From assembly GCA_963640685.1 (NCBI GenBank), contig CAVIAA010000001.1, positions 62,001 to 126,000 of the forward strand: a stretch of DNA of 64,000 nucleotides, given 5' to 3'. Origin of the DNA: SFEL01 sp963640685. Lineage in GTDB: Bacteria > Bacillota > Clostridia > Christensenellales > CAG-138. Within the stretch, counting starts at the first letter, position 1; every line of letters starts with the position of its first letter. Shown here piece after piece: positions 24,473 to 33,771 of this stretch. The translations under genes were made by a program, and so were the position numbers. Under the pieces are notes generated by a model. That model made no database searches. It was not told the origin of the DNA and saw only the letters and a list, made by a program, of their open reading frames with translations.

Positions 24473-25750
24473 ATGACGAAAAACGAAGAGAAGACGAACG
24501 GCACCGTAAAGTGCTCATTCTGCGGGAAATCGCAGGACGAGGTAGATCGAATAATTGCGGGTCCGGGCGTATATATATGCAACGAATGTATAGAGCTGTG
24601 TCAGGAGATAATCGACGAGGAGCGCTCCGGTATCGAAACTGAGCTTGACGATATACCAAAGCCTCAGGAGATATCCGACACACTGGATCAATATGTCGTG
24701 GGTCAGGCCGCGGCAAAGCGTGCCCTTGCAGTGGCCGTGTATAACCACTACAAGCGCATAAACGCGGGCAAGCAGAAGAAGGACGATGTTGAGCTGCAAA
24801 AGAGCAACATAATCATGCTCGGGCCGACCGGCTGCGGAAAGACCATGCTTGCTCAAACCCTGGCAAAGATACTTAATGTGCCTTTTGCCGTGGCCGATGC
24901 TACCTCGCTTACCGAGGCGGGCTATGTCGGCGAGGACGTTGAAAACATACTGCTAAAGCTCATTCAGGCGGCAGATTACGATGTCAGCCGTGCGGAAAAG
25001 GGCATAGTGTATATCGATGAGATAGATAAGATTGCAAGAAAGAGCGAGAACCCTTCCATAACCCGCGATGTATCGGGCGAGGGAGTTCAGCAAGCTCTTT
25101 TGAAGATACTTGAGGGTACGGTGGCGAGCGTACCGCCGCAGGGAGGCCGCAAGCATCCCCATCAGGAGTTCATACAGATAGACACTACCAACATACTCTT
25201 TATCTGCGGTGGCGCATTTGCCGGAATAGAGGATATAATCTCCAAGCGTACCGGCAAGAGCGTAATGGGCTTTGGTGCGGACGTTCAGAGCAAGGTAGAG
25301 AAGGACGTTGGCTCTATACTCAAAAACATACTGCCGGAGGATCTGCTGAAATTTGGCCTTATCCCCGAATTCGTGGGAAGGATGCCGGTTATAGTTACGC
25401 TGAATCAGCTTGACCGCAGGGCGCTTATAGACATATTGACAAAGCCTAAGAATGCCCTTGCCCGTCAGTATAAGAGGCTATTTGAGATGGACGGCGTGGA
25501 GCTCGACTTTGATGAGGACGCTCTTGAGGAGGTTGCAGACCACGCCATAGAACGCAAAACCGGCGCACGAGGGCTGCGGGCGATACTGGAGGATGTGATG
25601 CTGGACATCATGTTTGACATACCCTCCAGAAGCGACATAAAGAGCTGTACCATAACGAAGGACGTAATAGAGAAAAAGGAACCGCCAAGGTTTGAATACA
25701 GAAAGCCCAACGAGCAGCTTCCGTCCCCCGAACTGGGCGACGCCTGCTAA
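24473..25750 (+). CDS. clpX: ATP-dependent Clp protease ATPase subunit ClpX
   Basis: 425 residues; the ATG at 24473 is six bases after AGGAGG. The N-terminal C4 zinc domain (CSFCGKSQ, CNECIELC) precedes the AAA+ module, with Walker A GPTGCGKTMLAQ near 120, Walker B IVYIDEIDK near 180, the pore loop (GYVGEDVE) and sensor arginines. Unfolds substrates for ClpP. Full length and intact. A very strong terminator follows. Confidence 0.97.
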   Translation: MTKNEEKTNGTVKCSFCGKSQDEVDRIIAGPGVYICNECIELCQEIIDEERSGIETELDDIPKPQEISDTLDQYVVGQAAAKRALAVAVYNHYKRINAGKQKKDDVELQKSNIIMLGPTGCGKTMLAQTLAKILNVPFAVADATSLTEAGYVGEDVENILLKLIQAADYDVSRAEKGIVYIDEIDKIARKSENPSITRDVSGEGVQQALLKILEGTVASVPPQGGRKHPHQEFIQIDTTNILFICGGAFAGIEDIISKRTGKSVMGFGADVQSKVEKDVGSILKNILPEDLLKFGLIPEFVGRMPVIVTLNQLDRRALIDILTKPKNALARQYKRLFEMDGVELDFDEDALEEVADHAIERKTGARGLRAILEDVMLDIMFDIPSRSDIKSCTITKDVIEKKEPPRFEYRKPNEQLPSPELGDAC

Positions 25751-25766
25751 ACAAAACTGATAAACA

Positions 25767-25817
25767 CCGGCAGCTCATCCCATTATAAGGGATGCTCTGC
25801 CGGCTTAATTTTTTTTA
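25767..25817 (+). terminator. Strong terminator after clpX
   Basis: Long stem from 25767 to 25803: CCGGCAG / CTGCCGG outer and CATCCC / GGGATG inner, with a CT/CT internal mismatch, then a run of eight T. Confidence 0.9.
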
Positions 25818-25834
25818 ATGCGGAGGTATTGCAA

Positions 25835-27232
25835 ATGAAAAAGGACGTAGTGATAATCGGGGCCGGCCCTGCGGGGATATTTACCGCGCTGGAGCTGCTT
25901 CGCAGGGGAAGCGGGCAGAGCATAATGATAGTTGAAAAGGGACAGTCAATTGAGAACCGCCGCTGCCCAAAGACAAAGACGGGGCGCTGCATGAACTGCA
26001 AGCCGTATTGCCATATCACCACAGGATTCTCCGGCGCGGGCGCGTTTTCGGATGGCAAGCTGTCGCTCAGCTGCGATGTCGGCGGCGACCTGCCTTCGCT
26101 GATAGGTGAAAAGCTCGCTCAGGCGACAATAGACTATACCGATAAAATATATCTTGAGTTCGGCGCAAGCACAAAGGTCGAGGGCGTCAGCAACGCCGAG
26201 GAGGTAAAGGACATACGCAAGCGGGCAATAAAGGCCGGGCTTAGACTGGTGGATTGCCCGATAAGACACTTGGGCACCGAAAAGGCGCAGGAGCTTTACC
26301 TTGCAATAGAGCGCTATCTTCAGGAAAACGGCGTTGAGATACTCTTTGGCTGGGAGTGTACCGACCTTATACTGGACGGGGAGGAATGCAAGGGCGTTTA
26401 TGTGACCAACGGCCGGGAGAGCAGCGCGGTGCAGGCGAAGCACACCGTCGTAGCCACAGGCCGCCGCGGCGCGGACTGGTTGGAGAAGCTTTGTGCCGAC
26501 CACGGCATAGCCCACCAGCCCGGAACGGTAGATATAGGCGTTAGGGTCGAGGTGCGAAATGAGATAATGGAGCGGGTGAACGAGGTACTGTATGAATCCA
26601 AGCTGATAGGCTACCCGAAGCCCTTCAAGAACAAGGTGCGTACCTTTTGCCAGAACCCGGGCGGCTTTGTGAGCCAGGAAAACTATGATAACGACTTGGC
26701 GGTCGTGAACGGCCATTCGTATAAGGATATAAAGAGCGACAACACAAACCTTGCGATACTCGTATCGCATAACTTCAGCGAGCCGTTCAACCAGCCAATA
26801 GCTTACGCGCAAAAGGTGGGCGAGCTTACCAATATGCTCGGCGCGGGGCACATAATGGTTCAGCGCTTCGGCGACATACTGGACGGCAAGCGCACATGGC
26901 AAAAGGAACTTGCTCAGTCCAACGTTAAGCCGACGCTGCCGGACGTTGTTGCAGGGGACATAACCGCCGCAATGCCTTATAGAGCCATGATAAACATAAT
27001 AAACTTTATAAAGGCCATGGATGAGGTGGTGCCGGGCTTCGCTTCGTATGAAACGCTGCTGTATTCCCCCGAACTGAAGTTTTACAGCAACCGCGTCAAG
27101 ATGGACACCGACTTCAACACCAGCGTAAAGGGGCTGCATTGCTTGGGCGATTCCAGCGGTTGGACGAGAGGACTCATGATGGCCTCGGTAATGGGCGTGC
27201 TAATGGGTCGGGTGATAGCAAGAGAGGGCTAA
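25835..27232 (+). CDS. FAD-dependent oxidoreductase (COG2509-like)
   Basis: 465 residues; start at ATG 25835, eight bases after GGAGG. The N-terminal dinucleotide-binding motif VIIGAGPAGIFTALELL is followed by a cysteine-containing block (RRCPKTKTGRCMNCKPYCH) and TTGFSGAGAFSDGKLSLS, which mark the uncharacterised COG2509 group. A second glycine-rich stretch (VATGRRGADWLEKL) and a C-terminal GDSSGWTRGLMMASVMG complete the FAD fold. No partner gene; it interrupts the clpX-lonB neighbourhood. Reaction unknown. Confidence 0.88.
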   Translation: MKKDVVIIGAGPAGIFTALELLRRGSGQSIMIVEKGQSIENRRCPKTKTGRCMNCKPYCHITTGFSGAGAFSDGKLSLSCDVGGDLPSLIGEKLAQATIDYTDKIYLEFGASTKVEGVSNAEEVKDIRKRAIKAGLRLVDCPIRHLGTEKAQELYLAIERYLQENGVEILFGWECTDLILDGEECKGVYVTNGRESSAVQAKHTVVATGRRGADWLEKLCADHGIAHQPGTVDIGVRVEVRNEIMERVNEVLYESKLIGYPKPFKNKVRTFCQNPGGFVSQENYDNDLAVVNGHSYKDIKSDNTNLAILVSHNFSEPFNQPIAYAQKVGELTNMLGAGHIMVQRFGDILDGKRTWQKELAQSNVKPTLPDVVAGDITAAMPYRAMINIINFIKAMDEVVPGFASYETLLYSPELKFYSNRVKMDTDFNTSVKGLHCLGDSSGWTRGLMMASVMGVLMGRVIAREG

Positions 27233-27247
27233 GCTGCAAAAAACACA

Positions 27248-27276
27248 AAAAAGGGACTGCTGTGCGGTCCCTTTTT
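27248..27276 (+). terminator. Terminator after the FAD oxidoreductase
   Basis: AAAAAGGGAC / GTCCCTTTTT hairpin, loop about 9; the T-run is part of the stem side. Confidence 0.85.
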
Positions 27277-27347
27277 AAAAATACATAAATATACCCATAC
27301 ATGGACTGCTTTTCCATGATACACTTACGCGCCTTTTTTCCGGACGG

Positions 27348-27357
27348 GGACATACTA
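27348..27357 (+). promoter_or_regulatory. Possible sporulation-sigma -10 element before lonB
   Basis: GGACATACTA fits the sigma-F/sigma-G -10 pattern (GGnnAnAnTA, CATACTA), 38 bp before the ATG. A matching -35 was not found at the proper spacing, so this is only suggestive. Confidence 0.3.
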
Positions 27358-27394
27358 TGATTAACATTTATCGGCGAGAGGAAGGAAGACGTAT

Positions 27395-29068
27395 ATGGAG
27401 AAGGGCGCAATTTGGCTGCTTATAGCGGCACAGCTTTGCGTATGGGGCTATGTATTGCTGAAAAGCAGAAGGATGAAGAGGCTGGTGCGGGGAGAGCCGG
27501 AAAAGCGCGGCGGCGGGCAGAAGCAAAGCAGAGAAATGCGGGAGCTTGCGGAAATGCGCAAGCGCTCACTTAACACACCGCTTTCGGAAAAGGCAAGGCC
27601 GGGCAGAATGAACGAAATAATAGGCCAGGAGGAGGGAATAAGGGCGCTGAGAGCTGCAATGTGCGGCCCAAACCCGCAGCACGTTATAATATACGGTCCT
27701 CCGGGCTGCGGAAAGACCTGCGCCGCGAGGCTGGTGCTTGAGGAGGCAAGGCGGCAGAAGGACTCTCCATTTGACAAAAACTCCAGATTTGTCGAGGTGG
27801 ATGCGACCTGTGTGCGCTTTGATGAGCGGGCAATAGCCGATCCGCTCATGGGCTCTGTTCACGACCCGATATATCAGGGCGCGGGCGCGCTGGGCGCCTC
27901 CGGCGTTCCGCAGCCAAAGCCGGGCGCCGTAAGCCGCGCGCACTGCGGGATATTATTTTTAGACGAGATCGGCGAGCTGCATCCGGTTCAGATGAATAAG
28001 CTGCTCAAGGTGCTGGAGGATAGAAAGGTATTCTTTGACAGCGCATATTATTCAAGGGAAAACCCATCCATACCGCAGCATATACACGATATATTCCAAA
28101 ACGGCATGCCGGCTGATTTCAGGCTGATAGGTGCGACCACGAGGCAGCCGGAGGAGCTGCCGGCAGCGCTGCGTTCGCGGTGCGTTGAGCTGTTTTTTAG
28201 GCCGCTGGGCTTTGAAAGCATACTTGCAATAGCGGAGGGCGCGGCGGGGAGGCTGGGCTACGAAATGGAGCGGGGCGCGGCGGAGCTTTGTGCCCGCTGC
28301 TGTGCCTCGGGGCGTGATGCCGTAAATATGATACAGCTTGCCGGCGGTGCCGTTTACACCCAAAACCGCCGCGTGATAACTATTGCCGATATGGAGTGGG
28401 TATCCGAAATAAGCAACTGCCCCAAAAGACCGGAAATGCGCATGCCGGAGCATATGCTGCCCGGCACCGCCGTAGGAATAGGCGTATTCGGCGGCGGAAA
28501 CGGCATGATAATCGAGATCGAATGCGTGGCGCAGCGAGCGAGAGGAGCCGTAGGTCGGCTGAATATCGGCGGTGCGGCGGAAAAGGAGGAGATAGAGCTG
28601 CGCGGCAAGCGGCTGGAGCGTCAGAGCACCGCGCTATCCTCGGCGGAGAACGTGCTAAGCGCTTTCAAGAGCCGCTTTGGACTGGATTGCGGTGCATACG
28701 ACATACACTACAACGTTCCGGGCGGGTTCCCTATGGACGGGCCGAGCGCTGGCATAGCCTTTGCCGTGGCGCTGATGAGTGCGGTTTCCGGCAGGGCGGC
28801 TGTTGAGGGGATCGCCATGACCGGCGAGATAACCGTAAACGGTCAGGTACGCCCTGTCGGCGGCGTTAGGGAAAAGATATCGGCGGCAATCACCGCAGGG
28901 GCCGGCACCGTGATAATACCCGAGGCGAATTACGAACGCAGGTTTGGTGAGATGGGGGCAAGGATAATAGCCGTGTCCGACATAGCGGAGGTCATGCGCA
29001 TAGCCTTCGACATACCTGCCGAGGAGGAAATTGAGGGAGTGCTGCCCTTCCTTTGCACGACTGCCTGA
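27395..29068 (+). CDS. lonB: LonB-type ATP-dependent protease
   Basis: 557 residues. An N-terminal membrane helix (IWLLIAAQLCVWGYVLL), a basic linker, the AAA+ module with Walker A GPPGCGKTC near 102 and Walker B ILFLDEIGEL, and the C-terminal Lon peptidase domain with catalytic Ser in MDGPSAGIA near 450 and Lys in GGVREKIS near 493. It lacks the large N-terminal domain of LonA. In Bacillus, lonB lies between clpX and lonA and is used during sporulation; the order is the same here apart from the inserted oxidoreductase. Confidence 0.93.
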   Translation: MEKGAIWLLIAAQLCVWGYVLLKSRRMKRLVRGEPEKRGGGQKQSREMRELAEMRKRSLNTPLSEKARPGRMNEIIGQEEGIRALRAAMCGPNPQHVIIYGPPGCGKTCAARLVLEEARRQKDSPFDKNSRFVEVDATCVRFDERAIADPLMGSVHDPIYQGAGALGASGVPQPKPGAVSRAHCGILFLDEIGELHPVQMNKLLKVLEDRKVFFDSAYYSRENPSIPQHIHDIFQNGMPADFRLIGATTRQPEELPAALRSRCVELFFRPLGFESILAIAEGAAGRLGYEMERGAAELCARCCASGRDAVNMIQLAGGAVYTQNRRVITIADMEWVSEISNCPKRPEMRMPEHMLPGTAVGIGVFGGGNGMIIEIECVAQRARGAVGRLNIGGAAEKEEIELRGKRLERQSTALSSAENVLSAFKSRFGLDCGAYDIHYNVPGGFPMDGPSAGIAFAVALMSAVSGRAAVEGIAMTGEITVNGQVRPVGGVREKISAAITAGAGTVIIPEANYERRFGEMGARIIAVSDIAEVMRIAFDIPAEEEIEGVLPFLCTTA

Positions 29069-29103
29069 CGGGTGCTTGAAAGGTTTTTGCCATATACACA
29101 CTG

Positions 29104-29132
29104 TTGTCAAAATCCGGTGGTATAAGTATAAT
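29104..29132 (+). promoter_or_regulatory. Promoter of lonA
   Basis: TTGTCA (29104-29109), 17-bp spacer, TATAAT (29127-29132). No CIRCE-type inverted repeat was seen. Confidence 0.8.
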
Positions 29133-29170
29133 CACATATATAATTTATACCGAGGACAACGACAGCAAAA

Positions 29171-31549
29171 ATGGTGGAACACGAAAAGAAATACGAAAGT
29201 ATACCGACGGTAGCCCTAAGGGGGCTTGTGGTGCTGCCCGGGCAGATGCTGCGATTTGACGTAGGCAGGCCCAAGAGCGTGCACGCCCTTAACCGTGCAA
29301 TGGACGAGGAGGGCCTCATATTCGTAAGCGCGCAGAAGGATCCTAAAACATATGACGTAGAGCCGGATGGGATATACGAGACGGGTACCCTCTGTGCCCT
29401 AAGGCAGGTATTGCCAACGCCGGGCGAGTCCGCAAGGGTATCGGTAGAGGGTATCAGCCGGGCGATTATAACACATATAGAGGACGGCGATGAGGGCTTT
29501 TCCGCAGATATCGAAATAATGGAGGACGGGGAATATGACCCTGCCGAGGCGGAGGCTCTGCGCCGCAGAGTAGATGATAAGCTCAAGGAATGCGCTCAGC
29601 TCAACCCAAAGCTGGATCCCAATATACTCATCGGCATTGAGGCGAAGCTCATGCCGGGTGAATTTGCTGATGCGGCGGCTGATGTCGTTCTGAAAAGGCC
29701 GGAGCAGCGGCAGGAGATACTTGAGGGAAAAGACCCGTCGGAGCGCATGAAGCGGCTGCTGGGCCATTTGGAGATCGAAACGGATATACTTAAGGCGGAT
29801 ATGCGAATAGCCGCCGAGGTAAAGTACCAAATGGACAAGAGCCAGCGGGAATATTACTACCGGGAGCAGATAAAGGCAATACGCAAGGAGCTCGGCGAAA
29901 GCACGGAGACCGAGGCGGACGAATTTCGGGCGAGGCTGGATCAAAAGCAGATGCCGGATAATATCCGCGCCGTCATAGAGCGGGAAATACAGCGCTATGG
30001 CGACCTGCCCGCCGGCTCGCATGAGGCACCCTCCGCAAGGAATTATATAGAATGCATGCTGGATTTGCCGTGGAGCGAGGAAAGCGCGGACAATATGGAG
30101 CTTGACCACGCGAGAAAGACGCTGGATGCCGCCCACTACGGAATGGAAAAGGTAAAGGAGCGCATTATCGAATACATGGCGGTCGCACGCCTTACCGGCA
30201 AGGTGAACGGACAGGTGATATGCTTTGTAGGTCCTCCCGGTGTAGGCAAGACCTCTATCACGCGATCCATCGCAGATGCGCTGGGCAGAAAGTTCGTGCG
30301 CATGAGCCTCGGCGGAATAAGGGACGAGGCCGAGATAAGGGGACACCGGCGGACATATATCGGTGCGATGCCGGGCAGGGTGATATCCGCGATGCGTCAG
30401 GCGGGGGTGATGAACCCCGTGATACTGTTTGACGAAATAGATAAGCTGGCGGGAGATTACCACGGCGACCCCGCGGCGGCAATGCTGGAGGTGCTGGACA
30501 GCGCGCAGAACTTTGCCTTCAGGGATCACTTTATAGAGGTGCCGTATGATCTTTCCAAGGTGATGTTCCTGACTACGGCGAACGACAAGAGCACGATACC
30601 TGCGCCGTTGCTCGACCGAATGGAGGTAATAGAGGTTCCTGGGTATATTGAGACCGAAAAGACCGAAATAGCCAAGCGGCACCTGCTGCCGAAGCAAATG
30701 GAAAAGAACGGCCTTGAAAAGAATATGCTCAGCATACCGGACGGATTGTATCCGGATATCATAAGGGGATATACGGCGGAATCCGGCGTGCGCGGCCTTG
30801 AGCGGGCGCTGGGGAAGGTATGCCGAAAGGCCGCCTGTGAGATAGGCGACGGCAAGGCGAAAAGGATACGCCTGACAAGGGCAAAAATGGACGAATATCT
30901 TGGAAAACCAGCGAATAAGCCGTATGCCGTGGCACATAAGGACGAGGTCGGGCTGGCAAACGGGTTGGCATGGACGAACGCCGGAGGCGATACGCTGGAG
31001 ATCGAGGTGCAGACCGTGCCGGGCAGCGGCAAGCTGGAGCTTACCGGCAAGCTGGGCGAGGTCATGCAGGAGAGCGCAAAGGCAGCGCTGACCTTTGTCC
31101 GCGCAAACGCAGGCAAACTCGGGATAGACGAGGCGGATCTCAAGGAAAAGGATCTGCATCTTCACGTTCCGGAGGGGGCAGTGCCAAAGGACGGACCGAG
31201 TGCGGGCGTGACGATGGCTGTTGCAATGGCCAGCGCGCTCTCGGGTATACCGGTAAGAGGCAGCGTCGCTATGACCGGGGAAATAACCCTGCGCGGCCGC
31301 GTGCTGCCGATAGGCGGGCTGAGAGAAAAGCTCCTTGCGGCGGTGCGCGCCGGAATGACAGAGGTAATAATACCGGAGGAGAACCGGAGGGATCTTGAGG
31401 ATGTGCCGGACGAGATAAAAGACGCACTTGAACTGCATTTTGCGTCCGATGCGATGAACGTAATGGAAAATGCACTGTCGTATATGCCTGAGGCTGTGCC
31501 GAATATGGCAGCTATGCACAGAAAAAACGAAGTGAGCGCCGTACAGTAG
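29171..31549 (+). CDS. lon: ATP-dependent protease La (Lon)
   Basis: 792 residues, normal length. The N-terminal substrate domain (PTVALRGLVVLPGQMLRFDVGR) is followed by a coiled coil around 190-250. The AAA+ module has Walker A GPPGVGKTS near 354 and VILFDEIDK. The peptidase domain has catalytic Ser in PKDGPSAGV near 676 and Lys in GGLREKLL near 719. Degrades misfolded and regulatory proteins. Own consensus promoter; engB follows, as in Bacillus. Confidence 0.97.
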   Translation: MVEHEKKYESIPTVALRGLVVLPGQMLRFDVGRPKSVHALNRAMDEEGLIFVSAQKDPKTYDVEPDGIYETGTLCALRQVLPTPGESARVSVEGISRAIITHIEDGDEGFSADIEIMEDGEYDPAEAEALRRRVDDKLKECAQLNPKLDPNILIGIEAKLMPGEFADAAADVVLKRPEQRQEILEGKDPSERMKRLLGHLEIETDILKADMRIAAEVKYQMDKSQREYYYREQIKAIRKELGESTETEADEFRARLDQKQMPDNIRAVIEREIQRYGDLPAGSHEAPSARNYIECMLDLPWSEESADNMELDHARKTLDAAHYGMEKVKERIIEYMAVARLTGKVNGQVICFVGPPGVGKTSITRSIADALGRKFVRMSLGGIRDEAEIRGHRRTYIGAMPGRVISAMRQAGVMNPVILFDEIDKLAGDYHGDPAAAMLEVLDSAQNFAFRDHFIEVPYDLSKVMFLTTANDKSTIPAPLLDRMEVIEVPGYIETEKTEIAKRHLLPKQMEKNGLEKNMLSIPDGLYPDIIRGYTAESGVRGLERALGKVCRKAACEIGDGKAKRIRLTRAKMDEYLGKPANKPYAVAHKDEVGLANGLAWTNAGGDTLEIEVQTVPGSGKLELTGKLGEVMQESAKAALTFVRANAGKLGIDEADLKEKDLHLHVPEGAVPKDGPSAGVTMAVAMASALSGIPVRGSVAMTGEITLRGRVLPIGGLREKLLAAVRAGMTEVIIPEENRRDLEDVPDEIKDALELHFASDAMNVMENALSYMPEAVPNMAAMHRKNEVSAVQ

Positions 31550-31564
31550 CTGAGCGGCCGTTGT

Positions 31565-31593
31565 AAGGGGAGGGACATCGTCTCTCCCTTTTT
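31565..31593 (+). terminator. Weak terminator after lon
   Basis: Imperfect stem AAGGGGAG / CTCTCCCTT followed by TTTTT. Confidence 0.55.
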
Positions 31594-31691
31594 GCTGCCG
31601 TAAAAACAGCCGGCACTTAAAAAATACTGTTGCGTATCTCATTTAGTGCTGATAAAATCCTATATGCAAAAAGATAGGAAGAGGTGCCGGC

Positions 31692-32315
31692 GTGGATTTT
31701 ACAATAAAACAGGCGGAATTTGTTACCAGCGCAGGGCTGGGCAGCCCATACCCCGAAAGGGCTGCGGCGGAGATAGCCATCGTGGGCAAGTCCAACGTTG
31801 GCAAATCCAGCCTCATAAACTCGCTCTGCAACAACAAAAAGCTGGCAAAGACCTCTGCAAACCCGGGCAAAACGCGGCTGATCAACTTTTTCAGGATAAA
31901 CAGGGAGTTTTATTTCGTAGATCTGCCGGGCTATGGCTTTGCGAAGGCGCCTAAAACGGAAAAAGAAAAGTGGGGCAAGCTCATGGAGGATTATCTTTCC
32001 TCCGGCCGGGTGGATCATATATTCATGCTGATCGATATACGGCACGAGCCAACCGGGGACGACAAGCTCATGCTGCAGTGGATAATATACTACAACCTGC
32101 CCTTTACGCTGATAGCTACAAAAGCGGATAAGCTGGCCAAGAGCAAGCGCGCGCAGGCTGCAAACACGGCGGCAAAGCTGCTCGGCGCACCGCCCGCCGC
32201 GATAGCGTACTCATCGGAGGACGGATGGGGCAAGGAGGAGATTCTGCGGCGCATGGGTCAGGTGGTGGAGGATCTTAAAAACCTGAGAAGCGGTATTGAC
32301 ATAGCGCAGGAGTAA
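31692..32315 (+). CDS. engB: Ribosome biogenesis GTPase EngB/YsxC
   Basis: 207 residues, GTG start behind GAGGTG. TrmE-Era-EngA-EngB GTPase motifs: G1 GKSNVGKSSLINSL near residue 32, G3 DLPGYGFAKAP, G4 ATKADKLAK, G5 YSSEDGWG. Acts in assembly of the large ribosomal subunit. The lonB-lon-engB order is conserved with Bacillus. Confidence 0.95.
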   Translation: MDFTIKQAEFVTSAGLGSPYPERAAAEIAIVGKSNVGKSSLINSLCNNKKLAKTSANPGKTRLINFFRINREFYFVDLPGYGFAKAPKTEKEKWGKLMEDYLSSGRVDHIFMLIDIRHEPTGDDKLMLQWIIYYNLPFTLIATKADKLAKSKRAQAANTAAKLLGAPPAAIAYSSEDGWGKEEILRRMGQVVEDLKNLRSGIDIAQE

Positions 32316-32397
32316 CAGCATAATAGTAAATTAGCTGATAAGAGCGAACTTGTTGATATAAAAATCGGCCGCATCGAAGGCCGCTTGGAGGATTGTT

Positions 32398-32808
32398 ATG
32401 GGTCTTAGAAAGTGCCCGAAATGCGAACTTAATTACATTAAAGACGACGAACAGCTATGCAACGTATGCAGGCGCCACATGAAGGGCGAGGCAGAGACTG
32501 ACGATGCGGTTACCATATGCACCGAATGCGGAGAAAATCCCGCCGTGCGCGGCAGCGAGCTTTGCGCAGTGTGCCTGAGGGAGGCGCGCAGGCAGGAAAA
32601 CCTTGAAAAACTGGCGGACGATATGACCGGCACCTCCGTGGTGGGCGATATGGATGATATAGATGATATGGAAGTACCCATGGACGATGACGATATACCC
32701 GAGATAGAGCTTGAGGAGATCGACAGGGAGCTTGGCGGAGACTCCGACTTGGATGACGACGCTATGGATGAGGACGAGGAAGAGGAGGACGGAGAGAAAG
32801 AGGAGTAA
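32398..32808 (+). CDS. Acidic protein with N-terminal double zinc ribbon
   Basis: 136 residues behind TTGGAGG. Four CxxC knuckles in the first 60 residues (CPKCELNY, CNVCRRH, CTECGENP, CAVCLRE) suggest two zinc sites. The last 60 residues are almost entirely Asp/Glu (MDDDDIPEIELEEID and a terminal Glu-rich run). No named family recognised. The layout suggests a nucleic-acid or protein-interaction adaptor; this is inference. It lies between engB and a metallophosphoesterase, same strand. Confidence 0.8.
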   Translation: MGLRKCPKCELNYIKDDEQLCNVCRRHMKGEAETDDAVTICTECGENPAVRGSELCAVCLREARRQENLEKLADDMTGTSVVGDMDDIDDMEVPMDDDDIPEIELEEIDRELGGDSDLDDDAMDEDEEEEDGEKEE

Positions 32809-32841
32809 ACGACTCTTTCACTGCCGCTAACGGAGCGATGA

Positions 32842-33534
32842 ATGAAGCTGTTCGCAATAGGTGATTTGCATCTGTCTAACAGCACGAACAAGCCCATGAG
32901 CGTGTTCGGGCCGAATTGGGATAACCATGCCGAGAGGATAAAAGAAGCGTGGATGGAGAGCGTATCCGATGAGGATGCGGTGCTGATACCGGGCGATATA
33001 AGCTGGGCCATGCAGCTTGACGAGGCAAGGCCGGATATAGATTACATCGCGGTGCTGCCGGGCAAAAAGATAATAATGCGCGGCAACCATGACTACTGGT
33101 GGAACTCCCTGTCAAAGGTCAGGGATATGCTGCCAAAGGGGATATATGCCCTGCAAAACGACTCGCTCGAGATAGGGAATGCTGTCATAACCGGGTCGCG
33201 GGGCTGGGTCTGCCCTGGCAGCTCTGGCTTTGTTCCGGAGACGGATCAAAAAATATACGACAGAGAAGTTATAAGACTGGGATTATCTCTTTCCAGCGCC
33301 CGCGCGGGGAGCAGAATAATATCCATGCTGCACTATCCGCCGTTCAACGAAAAGCGTATGCCGAGCGGCTTTACGGATATGTTCGAAAAATATGGCGTGG
33401 AGCGGGTGATATACGGCCACCTTCACGGAAAGTCCTGCCGCGGCGCATTTGAGGGGGAGCGCAACGGCATAGAATACACCCTCTGCTCGGCAGACCATCT
33501 GGGCTTTGCGCCCAAGCTCATAACCGAAATATAG
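32842..33534 (+). CDS. Metallophosphoesterase (calcineurin-like, COG1768)
   Basis: 230 residues. All metal motifs are visible: GDLHL (7-11), GDISWAM near 52, GNHDYWW near 79, a histidine in MLHYPPF and GHLHGKS near 192. The WAM/YWW variants match the COG1768 group of unassigned phosphohydrolases. Cytosolic, no signal peptide. A terminator follows. Confidence 0.9.
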   Translation: MKLFAIGDLHLSNSTNKPMSVFGPNWDNHAERIKEAWMESVSDEDAVLIPGDISWAMQLDEARPDIDYIAVLPGKKIIMRGNHDYWWNSLSKVRDMLPKGIYALQNDSLEIGNAVITGSRGWVCPGSSGFVPETDQKIYDREVIRLGLSLSSARAGSRIISMLHYPPFNEKRMPSGFTDMFEKYGVERVIYGHLHGKSCRGAFEGERNGIEYTLCSADHLGFAPKLITEI

Positions 33535-33555
33535 CAATGCAAATATACAAAGAGA

Positions 33556-33586
33556 AAGCGGTTTGATACCGCTTCTTTTGTTTTTT
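33556..33586 (+). terminator. Terminator after the metallophosphoesterase
   Basis: Stem AAGCGGT / ACCGCTT with loop TTGAT, then CTTTTGTTTTTT. Confidence 0.85.
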
Positions 33587-33676
33587 GGATGAATTTTGGC
33601 ACCGCTGCGCTTGAAACAGCCTGCGGAACGGAAAAAACATATAGAAAATAAGGTATTTGGCCACCGAAAGAACATT

Positions 33677-33721
33677 AAAGTGGTTTAAAGTGTTGCAAAG
33701 TGGTGTCAGTGTTGTTATAAT
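33677..33721 (+). promoter_or_regulatory. mraZ promoter with MraZ-box repeats
   Basis: TTGCAA (33693-33698), 17-bp spacer, TATAAT (33716-33721). Overlaid are 10-bp tandem repeats AAAGTGGTTT, AAAGTGTTGC, AAAGTGGTGT (33677-33706) and a degenerate fourth (CAGTGTTG). The 10-bp period and GTGG/GTGT cores match known MraZ operators, so MraZ should repress this promoter, and through it the division cluster, by covering both elements. Confidence 0.82.
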
Positions 33722-33771
33722 ACAATCAACTCAATATCTGTGGCGGTATATATTGAGAGGAGGCATCCGCG

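Noticed and set aside
29399..31642. Very long open frame (747 codons) on the minus strand inside lon
   Set aside because: It is antisense to an intact Lon with all catalytic motifs; its His/Tyr/Arg-rich translation is typical of a shadow frame.
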